A DNA stretch of 61,146 nucleotides, from the NCBI GenBank assembly GCA_002070505.1, contig MWDJ01000018.1:1-61146 (forward strand), given 5' to 3'. A program made the position numbers and the translations under genes. Position 1 is the first letter of the stretch. Every line of letters starts with the position of its first letter. A model generated the notes under the pieces. It was given only the letters and a program-made list of their open reading frames with translations, was not told the origin of the DNA and did not search any database. The stretch is from Bacteroidetes bacterium ADurb.Bin145. Lineage in GTDB: Bacteria; Bacteroidota; Bacteroidia; Bacteroidales; VadinHA17. This document shows positions 16,183 through 25,154 of this stretch, piece by piece.

Positions 16183-18567
16183 ATGAAAAAAATATTTGTC
16201 CTCTTGTTTTTTATTTTTGTCATCAGCGATAATATAAACTTTTGTCAGGATAGTATATATCTTAGACAAAATGGAACTCCAAGGATGATCACTTTTAAAG
16301 AAGGAGTTCAATCTATAGTCAAAATTAACTTCATCGACTTCTTAAAAAAGGAATTACAGACGGATCCACTGGATACTTTTTTACCCATGGATACTATAAT
16401 ATCACCCAATGGGACTATTCACTTTTCTTTCCAACAGTATTTTAAAAAACTAAAAGTATTAAATGGAGAATATGTCATACACACTCGAAATAATAGCATT
16501 ACTTCGATAAATGGTAATTATATTAGAATCCCTGAGAAAGTGGAATCTCTACCTCCTCTCTCAAATGAAGAGGCTTTTCGAATACTTTTAACAACCTTAG
16601 AAGATCAAGATGGTTTAAAAAAAGAAGTTATTCCCAATATTATCTCAAAATTACGTTATACGTGTGATACTATAATATGGAGCAATTGGAAAGGCGAAAA
16701 TATTCAACTAGCATATAAATTTACCTTAGAGGGCAATAAAACCATTCGTGATCAAGTAATCTGCATCAACGCAATAAATGGGAAACTTATTGATAAGCAT
16801 TATTTATTAGATTTAACCTCTGCTGATGGCACAGCAGATACATATTATAGTGGTGATGATCTGGCAATTAAAACAGATCTTGTATCTAATACTTACTATT
16901 TGAGAGATATAAGTAGAGGTTCTACAACAATTGAGGTAAAAAATCTAGATGATCATGATGCAAGTTATAAAGGTTCTGCTGAAATATTCACAGATGCAAA
17001 TAATGTTTGGACCTCAGCAGAATATGAAAATGGTAGTGAGGACATGGCAGCATTAGATGTCATGTGGGGATTACAGAGAACATGGGACTATTTTCACGAT
17101 ACACATTCTTGGCATAGTTACAATGGAACCAATGGAACAATGACAGGATATGTCCATTGGTATGATCCATATTATGGCATGGATAATGCAGGTTCATTAT
17201 ATGGAGATTATTTATTTGGGGATGGTATTATTGATCCTGTTGTAGCACTTGACATTGTGGGTCATGAATTTGCACATGGCATTAGCAAGACGCAAATCAA
17301 TTTTAATAATTCTGGGGAACCAGGGGCTATAAATGAAGGATTAAGCGATATATGGGGTGCCTGCGTCGAGGATTATGTTAATATGGGAAAAGACATATGG
17401 ATAAACGCGGATGAGATACCTGTGATAGCAAGAGATCTTGAAGATCCTCATAATACAGAGAATCCTGACACTTATGGAGAGGGGGATCCTTATTGGGGGG
17501 AAGAAATACATCTAAACTCAACTGTACTTAGCCATTGGTTTTATCTTCTTTCTGAGGGGGCAGCTGATGAGAACTCGAATGGTGATCCTTATGTTGTATC
17601 ATCTATCGGAATTGAAAAAGCTGCACATATTGTTTTCTTAATGGAAACTGAAGATTATTTTGTTAGCAGTTCTGATTTTGAAGACGCTAAGTTGGCCGCA
17701 ATCGAAGTTGCTGCAGAAGAATATGGGTACAATTCTAATGAATATATTCAGGTTACTAATGCTTGGTATGCTGTGGGAATAGGTGATGAAGTTCCAAATC
17801 TCATTATGGGAGATACTATAATTTGTAATTCCTCTTATCAATATTCGCTCCCTGTTGAATTTGAAAATGAAACAATTACCTGGTCAACTAGTGCCAATCT
17901 CCAAATTATATCAGGACAAAATTCAAGAACCGTTACTGTATCTAAATATGGCAGCACTGGCGGTAGCGGTACTATAACAGCCACGTATAACCATGGTGCT
18001 GGAAATATTGAATGCGAGATGGCGGTATGGATTGGGGTTCCAACACTTTATTATATTGTTCCAGAATCTGGAGAATATGGATATCCTGGGAATTCTTATG
18101 GATTTGCTATATGGCCAGCATATTATAATTTATACCCATGGGAGTATTACTGCTATACAGATCCATATGCTGATGTATGGTCACTGGAAGATTGCTATGC
18201 ACAGATATATTTTGAAGATCCAGGTAATTATGATATCTATGCCTATGCCACTAATTCATGTGGAACAAGCAACACTGTTGATTATTCTGGTTTTTTAATC
18301 ATGGGAGATTACTTCTCCTTAAGTCCAAATCCGGCTTCTGATGAGGTAGCTGTTACAATAAGTGAAAATCCAGAATTAGATTCAAGCACATCTGATCAAG
18401 AGCATAATGTTATCATTTTTGATATGTATGGCACAACAATGATCAATAAAAAATATTTTGGTGACAAATTCGCCATACCAATAAGAAACTTAAAAGATGG
18501 AAATTATTTTATAAGGATAAGTAATGGCAGGATGACATTAACTAAAAAATTAATAATTAAACATTAA
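16183..18567 (+). CDS. Secreted M4 (thermolysin-like) metalloprotease with T9SS sorting domain
   Basis: A 794-residue secreted protease. A signal peptide is followed by an FTP-type propeptide (about residues 40-200). The zinc site HEFAH is at residues 361-365, with the third ligand Glu385 in AINEGLSDIWG. The LNSTVLSHWFYLL segment corresponds to the catalytic-His region of thermolysins. A C-terminal region of Ig/PKD-like strands ends in a type A T9SS sorting domain (SLSPNPASDEVAV to KLIIKH). It should leave the cell through the type IX system, of which PorQ is encoded at 56.7 kb. Two small lipoprotein genes lie immediately upstream. The AT-rich composition suggests acquisition with them. Confidence 0.93.
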   Translation: MKKIFVLLFFIFVISDNINFCQDSIYLRQNGTPRMITFKEGVQSIVKINFIDFLKKELQTDPLDTFLPMDTIISPNGTIHFSFQQYFKKLKVLNGEYVIHTRNNSITSINGNYIRIPEKVESLPPLSNEEAFRILLTTLEDQDGLKKEVIPNIISKLRYTCDTIIWSNWKGENIQLAYKFTLEGNKTIRDQVICINAINGKLIDKHYLLDLTSADGTADTYYSGDDLAIKTDLVSNTYYLRDISRGSTTIEVKNLDDHDASYKGSAEIFTDANNVWTSAEYENGSEDMAALDVMWGLQRTWDYFHDTHSWHSYNGTNGTMTGYVHWYDPYYGMDNAGSLYGDYLFGDGIIDPVVALDIVGHEFAHGISKTQINFNNSGEPGAINEGLSDIWGACVEDYVNMGKDIWINADEIPVIARDLEDPHNTENPDTYGEGDPYWGEEIHLNSTVLSHWFYLLSEGAADENSNGDPYVVSSIGIEKAAHIVFLMETEDYFVSSSDFEDAKLAAIEVAAEEYGYNSNEYIQVTNAWYAVGIGDEVPNLIMGDTIICNSSYQYSLPVEFENETITWSTSANLQIISGQNSRTVTVSKYGSTGGSGTITATYNHGAGNIECEMAVWIGVPTLYYIVPESGEYGYPGNSYGFAIWPAYYNLYPWEYYCYTDPYADVWSLEDCYAQIYFEDPGNYDIYAYATNSCGTSNTVDYSGFLIMGDYFSLSPNPASDEVAVTISENPELDSSTSDQEHNVIIFDMYGTTMINKKYFGDKFAIPIRNLKDGNYFIRISNGRMTLTKKLIIKH

Positions 18568-19048
18568 TTTCATTGAAGTTTCGCAGGTAAGATACGGTAA
18601 GATTATGACATAAGAAAGTACTGGAATTTTTCAGATATCTCTGAAAATCAGCATACTTAAATTAGCCAAAAAAAATAACTGATCCCAATGCATAGTAATA
18701 AAGGTATGAATTTTTTCTCTGAGATCAATAGTTTTTTCCGGAGAATGAGAACCCAAATGCAATTAACAGCATAATGTATATTTCCCAGCATCTGAAAATA
18801 AACCGTAAATCCTGTAACTTGAGAGTAATGACAACTGCAAATTCACACTGTTACCGGTGTTATAGCTATTATTGTTGTTTCCTTAATACATGGTCAGCAA
18901 CGTTTTTCATTATTCTGAATCCATCATGTTTAAGGTTCTCTCGTGCAAGGAGGATGTTTTCTACCGCTTTATGGTTAATGGCTCTTTGGATTGTAAGGTG
19001 CTCTAATACAACATTCCTGGAACCACTTGCGAAACTTAAATAATATAA
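18568..19048. other. Intergenic region with possible gene remnant
   Basis: About 480 bp. A plus-strand frame at 18774-19043 is Cys/Leu-rich and implausible. On the minus strand about 50 codons ending at a TAA near 18879 read like real protein (segments SGSRNVVLEHLTIQRAINHK and LKHDGFRIMKNVADHVLRK). They lack a start and a recognisable family, so they may be the 3' remnant of a lost gene. Nothing else is apparent. Confidence 0.35.
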
Positions 19049-20341
19049 ATGAATATGAAGACTATTATTAAAACATCCATTGTTCTCATGGTACTGGCCG
19101 CTTCGTTAAGCGGTTGTATGGACAAGACTGTTGAGAGGGTGACGTATAAGGCAAACGTACCTGTTTACATGCCTTTCACTGAATTCCGGAACAGCTTCAG
19201 CAAGGGCGAGGCAACTGAGATCACCAATCCAGGGAAGATCTATTTCAAAGATAATTACCTTTTTGTCAACGAGGTAGGCAAAGGTATACATGTCATCGAT
19301 AACTCTGACCCGGCAAATCCGGAGAAGGTTGCCTTTTACGAGATCATGGGAAATGTTGACATGGCTATAAAGGGAAATATTCTATTTGCCGACAGCTTTA
19401 TAGATCTTGTTGCTATAGATATTTCTGACATTAATAACCCGGTAGAAATCAGCAGGATTGAAAACATCTTTCCAGAGGTTGTCCCGGAAGGCGACAAATG
19501 GTATCCTTATGCTATGGTCGATAAATCAGAAGGTGTAATTATAGACTGGAAAGTAGAGACAGTAACTGAAGAGTATGAACCGGGAAGCACCTGGGGTGGA
19601 TGGTTATACAGGGGTGAGATGTTATTAATGTCTGCCAATGATGCTGGTGCTAACTGGTCGGCAGGAGCCGGAGTTGCAGGTTCGATGGCTAGATTCATGC
19701 TCAATGATAAGTATCTGCATGTGATTGCACATCCCTGGATGCTTAAGACTGTAGATGTTGAAGATGCTGAAAAGATGAATATTGTGGACAGCCTGGATGT
19801 ATCACGCAATATGGAAACACTTTTCATGCTTGGGGAAAAAATGTTTGTTGGTACAACTACCGGCATGCTGATATACGACGTTACAAATGCTACAAAACCA
19901 AAACAGATATCACATTATGACCATATAACCGCCTGCGACCCGGTTGTTGCTGACGGGGAATACGCTTATGTTACACTTCGTACAGGAAACAGATGTGCCA
20001 ACGGACAGAACCTTCTCGAGGTTATCGATATATCATCAATAACAGCTCCTTTCCTGGTGAAGTCTTATCCTATGTACAACCCGCACGGACTCGGAATAGA
20101 CGGTAATCTTCTTTTCATATGTGATGGTTCAGCAGGACTGAAAATCTATGACAGATCTGATCCGCTTGATATCATAAATAATAAACTGGCGCATTATCCC
20201 GATTTCTTTGCCTTCGATGTCATACCAATGAATGGGGTTCTGATGCTTATAGGAGAAGATGGTATATACCAGTACGATTATTCTGATCCGTCTAACATCG
20301 TACAGATAAGTCAAATTACGATAACTGATGATGGAAAGTAG
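19049..20341 (+). CDS. LVIVD-repeat beta-propeller lipoprotein
   Basis: A 430-residue lipoprotein (lipobox LSGC) made of repeated blades of the LVIVD type, for example YLFVNEVGKGIHVIDNSDP, LVAIDISDINNPVEIS, LLEVIDISSITAP and LKIYDRSDP. Each blade ends in a (I/V)xD-x-S-DP turn. Such proteins form surface beta-propellers of uncertain function, probably binding or scaffolding. The outer-membrane protein gene follows after 3 bp and the ECF sigma gene a little further on. An alternative ATG two codons later is equally possible. Confidence 0.82.
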   Translation: MNMKTIIKTSIVLMVLAASLSGCMDKTVERVTYKANVPVYMPFTEFRNSFSKGEATEITNPGKIYFKDNYLFVNEVGKGIHVIDNSDPANPEKVAFYEIMGNVDMAIKGNILFADSFIDLVAIDISDINNPVEISRIENIFPEVVPEGDKWYPYAMVDKSEGVIIDWKVETVTEEYEPGSTWGGWLYRGEMLLMSANDAGANWSAGAGVAGSMARFMLNDKYLHVIAHPWMLKTVDVEDAEKMNIVDSLDVSRNMETLFMLGEKMFVGTTTGMLIYDVTNATKPKQISHYDHITACDPVVADGEYAYVTLRTGNRCANGQNLLEVIDISSITAPFLVKSYPMYNPHGLGIDGNLLFICDGSAGLKIYDRSDPLDIINNKLAHYPDFFAFDVIPMNGVLMLIGEDGIYQYDYSDPSNIVQISQITITDDGK

Positions 20342-20344
20342 AAT

Positions 20345-21088
20345 ATGAACAATAAAAGGATATCAGCAGTAGTTGTCCTGTTTGCATTGACTGTCACTCT
20401 CTCAGCGCAAAAGCGTGACAGACAGACAGTAGTGTTTGACGGTGGTTCCCGGATAACGGGCACTATCCTTGTCGATTCCTCAGACTACCTGAAACTGCGA
20501 ATAACGTCGCCGCAGATTGTAACACTTAAAAAATCAGAGATATCATACACAGTACCGGCAAGTGGAATTGAAAAACCTTTTATCGACAGGCATGGCTATT
20601 GGGTAAGGGTTTCGGCATCGGCACTTACAGGCCGTAACGATGAAGAAAATGTTGGCAATATGAGCTTCCACTTCTCAAACGGATACCGGTTTCGGAACGG
20701 GTTAAGTCTCGGACTCGGAACCGGGCTGGAAGAGCTCGATGTGGCAGTTATGCCATTATATGCTGATCTGAGATATTATCCTCTCAAAACCCGTTTGTCT
20801 CCGTTTGTTTGGCTGAAGAGTGGATATTCGTTCGCGTTTGGAGACAGGGAGGAAGGACAATATTATTACTATGGTTATTATCCTGAAGCAAGAGGAGGAT
20901 TTATGTTCAATACAGGAGCAGGTATCGAACTCGCTTCATGGCGCAGGAATGCTGTAAATATTGGTGTCGGTTATCGTTATCAAAAGATCATTTACAGGCG
21001 CGTGAATAACTGGGTGGAAGATATGACTAATGAACTTGTCACCAATTTTAACCGGATTGAGATTCAATTAGGTTTTATCTTCCGTTAA
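20345..21088 (+). CDS. Outer-membrane beta-barrel protein of unknown function
   Basis: A 247-residue exported protein with a signal peptide ending LSAQ. The first third (FDGGSRITGTILVDSSDYLKL) looks like a small beta-domain that responds to or binds something. The remainder is alternating amphipathic strands with aromatic girdles and ends in an aromatic-rich strand (IQLGFIFR), as in small porin-like barrels. It follows the LVIVD lipoprotein by 3 bp, so the two probably act together at the surface. No specific family was recognised. Confidence 0.7.
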   Translation: MNNKRISAVVVLFALTVTLSAQKRDRQTVVFDGGSRITGTILVDSSDYLKLRITSPQIVTLKKSEISYTVPASGIEKPFIDRHGYWVRVSASALTGRNDEENVGNMSFHFSNGYRFRNGLSLGLGTGLEELDVAVMPLYADLRYYPLKTRLSPFVWLKSGYSFAFGDREEGQYYYYGYYPEARGGFMFNTGAGIELASWRRNAVNIGVGYRYQKIIYRRVNNWVEDMTNELVTNFNRIEIQLGFIFR

Positions 21089-21155
21089 TAAGAATTATGA
21101 GTAAATCAGTAATAAGACCATCTAAATTAAGTTATTTTGATGAAGCTTAATATGG

Positions 21156-21749
21156 ATGGCAGGAATGAGAAGGAGTGCTGAAGATGACAGAACATTATCG
21201 GACCTTGAGCTTATCAGGCGTTGTTCAGAAGGGGAGTCCCGGGCACAGGAACTTCTTTACAGACGCTATTTCTCATTCGCAATGTCGGTATGTATAAGAT
21301 ACACAAGAGACCAGTATGAGGCTATGGAGATCGTTAACGACAGTTATATGAAAGTGCTGGACAATATTGAAGAATTCGATGGTTCGAGATCATTCCGGTC
21401 GTGGTATGGAAGGATAGTTGTCAATTCGGCTATTGACAATTACAGGAGGAACTCAAAGCATGTATCGCATCTGCAAATAAGTGATCTTGAATCAACGGAG
21501 ATTGAAGAACCTTCAATAAGTGCTGAATTATCGGCAAACGATATCCTCTCTCTCTTCAGTAAGCTGCCTGATAACTACAGGGTTACTTTCAACCTGTTTG
21601 AGATTGAGGGATATACTCATGAGGAAATAGGGCAGATGCTTCAAATCAGCACATCAACTTCAAGATCAAACCTTTCGAGAGCAAAAAAAATGCTAAGGGA
21701 TCTTTATAAAAGGAATTTCAATTCCGGGATTAGTAATGAAGCACTTTGA
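21156..21749 (+). CDS. ECF RNA polymerase sigma factor
   Basis: A 197-residue extracytoplasmic-function sigma factor. Region 2 runs from ELLYRRYFSFAMSV through AMEIVNDSYMKVL to SFRSWYGRIVVNSAIDNYR, and region 4 contains LPDNYRVTFNLFEIEGYTH and EIGQMLQISTSTSRSNLSRA. The last 14 bases overlap the anti-sigma/beta-barrel gene, the usual coupling of an ECF factor with its regulator. The signal presumably reaches it through that membrane partner. Confidence 0.93.
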   Translation: MAGMRRSAEDDRTLSDLELIRRCSEGESRAQELLYRRYFSFAMSVCIRYTRDQYEAMEIVNDSYMKVLDNIEEFDGSRSFRSWYGRIVVNSAIDNYRRNSKHVSHLQISDLESTEIEEPSISAELSANDILSLFSKLPDNYRVTFNLFEIEGYTHEEIGQMLQISTSTSRSNLSRAKKMLRDLYKRNFNSGISNEAL

Positions 21750-23025
21750 CGACATATTCAAGGAAAATGTTGAAAAGGTTTTCAGCAGCTTCAATGCCGA
21801 TCATCTTGCTGATGAAGGATGGAATTCGTTTGTAGTAAGGCAAAAAGGCCAGCGCAGGCGTGCAGTAATCATACCACTGTGGGCACGTGCTGCTTCAGTG
21901 CTTCTGATAATCGGGCTTGGGATCTTTTTTACTTACAAAGTCACAACGAAGCATAGTGCCAGGGGATTGATTTCCGGAAATGAGTCTGCAGTACAAGAGG
22001 CTGAAGAAATTGGACTACTCAATGAAGGCAAGAAAACTCCTGTTCCGGTCATTATTGAGAAAGCAGAACCGTTTAGCAGGAAGGAGCGTATTGAGCTGAG
22101 AACAACAGAGACCAGGCAGACCAGTTCAACTGCTAATTCAATATCAGAACCGGTAGTATTGAGTGAGGAATACATCATTGTTCAGGAAGATACTGAAAGC
22201 AGGTTTATGATCCCTTCAACAATAACTGTTTTGCCTGATCCCGGAATATCAGGCAAGCCATTGCATAACTTAATATCAGAAACCCTTACAACCGGTTTAG
22301 AGACAAATGATTCTCAAAGGTCAGAAAAAGAAACTGGAAGTCGTTACGGAGGGAGGATACTTATGGCAGGTTTATCGGGATTATCAGCGCAGAGCGGAGG
22401 GAAAGCTTCTCCGGCGTCCGGATTATCAGTTGGGTTATATCTCGATCAGAAGCTCACAAAGAAGATTTCTATCAGACCGGGGCTTGCACTTGCCATGCAG
22501 TCATTTGTGCTCGATAACGGGAGCATCCCTACTGGAATCAATAATCCTATATCATTAAACGATGGCACTAACGGCAGTCTTTATTCATCTGAAGGGCAGT
22601 TCAGTATGCTGGCTATGGAGGTGCCGCTGAATTTAGTTTTCAGGATTGTTGAAAAGAAGCGTTCAGTATTTTATGTATCTGCAGGAGCTTCATCAATGAT
22701 ATATCTCAGCCAGCAATTCAAGGTTGATTTCGTTAATAAATACACAAAAGAAAGTTATAATTCAACGACCGATGAGTTATCTTACGAAACAAATTATTCA
22801 ACTGTCAGAGTAGAGAACGATTATGGGGCATTAAGACGTGCGGATTTTTTCGGGTTGGCCAATTTGTCAGCCGGATATTCATTTCCATATAGTAAAACAG
22901 GCACTCTGCTTATTGAACCATTCCTGCAGGTGCCTGTCAGTGACCTTACCAGTCTTGACCTCAGATTAAGGTACGCCGGTATTTCAATGAAGATGCAATT
23001 CGGGAAAAAACCACGCGATAATTAG
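21736..23025 (+). CDS. Anti-sigma-like membrane protein fused to a beta-barrel-like domain
   Basis: A 429-residue protein. The N-terminus (FDDIFKENVEKVFSSFNADH) is cytoplasmic and anti-sigma-like, without a zinc motif. One transmembrane helix (AASVLLIIGLGIFFTYKV, about residues 50-68) follows, then a Ser/Thr/Glu-rich linker to about residue 200. The C-terminal 220 residues resemble a small outer-membrane barrel (YGGRILMAGLSGL, SVGLYLDQKLTKKISIRPGL, ISMKMQF end). The overlap with the sigma gene supports an anti-sigma role. The barrel-like part may be a periplasmic sensor or may insert into the outer membrane; the sequence does not decide. Confidence 0.75.
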   Translation: MKHFDDIFKENVEKVFSSFNADHLADEGWNSFVVRQKGQRRRAVIIPLWARAASVLLIIGLGIFFTYKVTTKHSARGLISGNESAVQEAEEIGLLNEGKKTPVPVIIEKAEPFSRKERIELRTTETRQTSSTANSISEPVVLSEEYIIVQEDTESRFMIPSTITVLPDPGISGKPLHNLISETLTTGLETNDSQRSEKETGSRYGGRILMAGLSGLSAQSGGKASPASGLSVGLYLDQKLTKKISIRPGLALAMQSFVLDNGSIPTGINNPISLNDGTNGSLYSSEGQFSMLAMEVPLNLVFRIVEKKRSVFYVSAGASSMIYLSQQFKVDFVNKYTKESYNSTTDELSYETNYSTVRVENDYGALRRADFFGLANLSAGYSFPYSKTGTLLIEPFLQVPVSDLTSLDLRLRYAGISMKMQFGKKPRDN

Positions 23026-23045
23026 GAGGATATTGATAAGAAATT

Positions 23046-23432
23046 TTACTTCTGAACGTTTTCCTTCAGATCGCAGATCCCATTTTTATTTTCATCGACA
23101 TAGTTTCTTCCTCCGGGAGCTGTGCCACGACCCTGGCCGGGACCCATGCCACGTCCCTGAACCGATCTCATTCCTCTGCCCTGGCCGGCAGCCATGCCTC
23201 TTCTTCCGGGTGTTGCAGAAGCAGCACCATTTCTCCGTCCACCCCTGTTAAAACTGCCATTAGTTTCATAATAATCACAGATACCATTCTTATCGGCATC
23301 AACGTAAGCTCCCCTTTCCGGCTGAGCTGCCTGTTTTTGAGCCTGTGATGCATTGTTCTGCTGTGCAGAAGCCATTGTTGTTAAAGCTATTAAAGCCAGT
23401 CCTGTAATAAAAAGTTTTGTTTTCATAACCAT
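23046..23432 (-). CDS. Secreted EF-hand-like calcium-binding protein
   Basis: A 128-residue exported protein with a signal peptide ending ASAQ. It has two calcium-loop motifs, DADKNGICDYYE (about residues 45-56) and DENKNGICDLKE near the C-terminus. They flank a Gly/Arg/Met-rich stretch of RGMG-type repeats. The D-x-D/N-x-NG-x-CD pattern is that of thrombospondin-3/EF-hand-like loops. It is the last gene after the Spy-like protein in a sigma-factor operon, so it may be part of a metal or envelope stress response. Confidence 0.7.
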   Translation of the reverse strand: MVMKTKLFITGLALIALTTMASAQQNNASQAQKQAAQPERGAYVDADKNGICDYYETNGSFNRGGRRNGAASATPGRRGMAAGQGRGMRSVQGRGMGPGQGRGTAPGGRNYVDENKNGICDLKENVQK

Positions 23433-23452
23433 AAAATTTAATTAATAATTAC

Positions 23453-24007
23453 TTAGTTAATAAATCTGCCGCCACGACCTCTTCTGCGCTGACCTCTCAT
23501 TCCATTTGGTCCTGCCGGAATATCTGTGGCGAACATATCCCTGAACATTAGTTCAAGTTTTTCCTGTTGCTGCTTATCGCAAATGTTTTTAAAATCAAGG
23601 TAATAACCATATGTAAGTTTTTTCAGATCGGCATGCAGATATCCAAGGGAATCAGCCAGGGTATTTAATCTGGTTGTATTACTTCCTTCGGCAGACAATT
23701 CATTCAGCATCTGCTGTCTTAATTCAGCTAACCTGATATTTATCTCCCGTACCTGTTGTCTGAATTCCGGATTGAAGCGGGAAAACTCTGACATCTGATC
23801 TCTGCTGAGACTGAGCTGATCGCGGAAGTATCGTCCGCTGAACCTTGACGAAGAATTCACGAACTCATTTTCCCGGTTTTGTTGTACATTCAATACTTCT
23901 GCAACCTGTCGACGGTTGTAAAGAACGGTTACAATCATAGCGACATTCATCGCCGCCAGGATAACAATTGTCCATATCATCCATCTTTTTGTGTTCTCAG
24001 TTCTCAT
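23453..24007 (-). CDS. Spy/CpxP-like periplasmic protein (heavy-metal sensor type)
   Basis: A 184-residue protein with an N-terminal membrane anchor (WMIWTIVILAAMNVAMIV) and a helical domain. QLSLSRDQMSEFSRFNPEFR is followed by LAELRQQMLNEL and ends in an Arg/Gly-rich tail. The LSxxQ pattern and helices are those of Spy/CpxP/CnrX-like proteins, which are periplasmic chaperones or metal sensors. The ATG at 24007 is chosen because GGAGGAG lies just upstream; a longer frame to 24061 would overlap the anti-sigma gene. Confidence 0.8.
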   Translation of the reverse strand: MRTENTKRWMIWTIVILAAMNVAMIVTVLYNRRQVAEVLNVQQNRENEFVNSSSRFSGRYFRDQLSLSRDQMSEFSRFNPEFRQQVREINIRLAELRQQMLNELSAEGSNTTRLNTLADSLGYLHADLKKLTYGYYLDFKNICDKQQQEKLELMFRDMFATDIPAGPNGMRGQRRRGRGGRFIN

Positions 24008-24017
24008 GGTTCTCCTC

Positions 24018-24443
24018 CTATTCATTTGAAAGGTTATCAACTGATTCCAGAGAAGCATCATCTATCATTGCCAGTTCTGCAGGAATTATCCTTGTATTGT
24101 TGTATGGCAGTGATAAATTACCGATCATAATACCCAGAAATACTGCTGCAGCCAGGGATAAGGTCATCAGAGCCGGCCTTAGGATCCTGGTAAATATGTC
24201 CACGGATCTGTACCCTGAGATTTCCCTGTTTCCGATCTTTGCCATCACTCTCGTTATAAGGAATGGATCGGGTTCCAGTTCTTTTTCAGAACCAATTACC
24301 CTGTCGGCGAGGACCTGAATCCTGTACATCTGATTACATGCCTCACATTCCTTAATGTGAGACTCAAGCTGAGTTTTCATATCTGAGGGAAGGATCCCTT
24401 CCAGATATGCATCCAAATTTTCCTGACATAACTTACAATTCAT
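24018..24443 (-). CDS. Zinc-finger anti-sigma factor
   Basis: A 141-residue single-pass protein beginning MNCKLCQENLDAYLEG. The ZAS motif HIKECEAC (H-x3-C-x2-C) is typical of zinc-binding anti-sigma factors. One transmembrane helix (ALMTLSLAAAVFLGIMIG) follows, with a short periplasmic tail. The internal Met at 24443 is chosen over 24470, because the longer version adds a non-conserved stretch and would nearly reach the sigma stop codon. It lies 30 bp after the ECF sigma gene and should bind that factor. Confidence 0.88.
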   Translation of the reverse strand: MNCKLCQENLDAYLEGILPSDMKTQLESHIKECEACNQMYRIQVLADRVIGSEKELEPDPFLITRVMAKIGNREISGYRSVDIFTRILRPALMTLSLAAAVFLGIMIGNLSLPYNNTRIIPAELAMIDDASLESVDNLSNE

Positions 24444-24473
24444 TTTAATGGTTTTTATGGTTAGAAACAAAAC

Positions 24474-25070
24474 TTATTTTTTTCCTACGCTGTTAATCAT
24501 TTTTTTACTATCTGATGATAATTTTTCACGGAGGTTCTTTTTTGCCCTCTGTATAAGCGCTTCAACAGCACCTTCTGAAATGTTCATGATCTCTGCTATC
24601 TCTTTCTGGGGAAGATCATCATACTTGCTGAGGACTATAGCTTTCCTTTGACTTTCAGGGAGGCTGTCAAGCGCTTTACCAAGCCAGTCGGAATGCTCCT
24701 TCCTGATCAGGATCTCTTCGGGGTTTTCCGGCGCCTCATATAAAAATATTTCCTCAGGATCTTTCTCTACCCCTGAAATATTTTTAAAGTATTGTAAGAT
24801 TGATTTCTTTTTGCTATGCCTTATCCTGTTCAATGATGCATTAATGGCTATCCTGTAAAGCCAGGTGGAAAATGCTGATTCCCCTTTAAAGGCGGATAGT
24901 GACTGATATGCCTGAATGAAGACCTCCTGGGTTAGATCATCGGCATCATCTTTATAATGAACGAATCCCAGACAGGTACGGAAAACCAAAGGCTGATATT
25001 TTTCCATCAGCAACCGGTACTTTTCTTTTTCTCCCTGTAGGATAGCCCGGATAATCTCTGTATCCGTCAT
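24474..25070 (-). CDS. ECF RNA polymerase sigma factor
   Basis: A 198-residue ECF sigma factor. Region 2 contains DDADDLTQEVFIQAYQSL and FSTWLYRIAINASLNRIR, and region 4 contains LPESQRKAIVLSKYDDLPQ and EIAEIMNISEGAVEALIQRA. It heads an operon with a ZAS anti-sigma factor, a Spy-like protein and an EF-hand-like protein, which points to an envelope or metal stress regulon. It begins 84 bp after the thioredoxin reductase fusion on the same strand, so partial read-through from that operon is possible. Confidence 0.94.
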   Translation of the reverse strand: MTDTEIIRAILQGEKEKYRLLMEKYQPLVFRTCLGFVHYKDDADDLTQEVFIQAYQSLSAFKGESAFSTWLYRIAINASLNRIRHSKKKSILQYFKNISGVEKDPEEIFLYEAPENPEEILIRKEHSDWLGKALDSLPESQRKAIVLSKYDDLPQKEIAEIMNISEGAVEALIQRAKKNLREKLSSDSKKMINSVGKK

Positions 25071-25154
25071 GATGAAAAATTAGAGGTGATCGAACTTCCA
25101 GTGGTATTTAGCTTAATCAACGGAGCTTTAAAATGTTTTTGCCTTCGTATTTTC

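Noticed and set aside
18774-19043. 89-codon plus-strand frame before the LVIVD gene
   Set aside because: Cys/Leu-rich composition typical of an antisense shadow; the opposite strand looks more protein-like.
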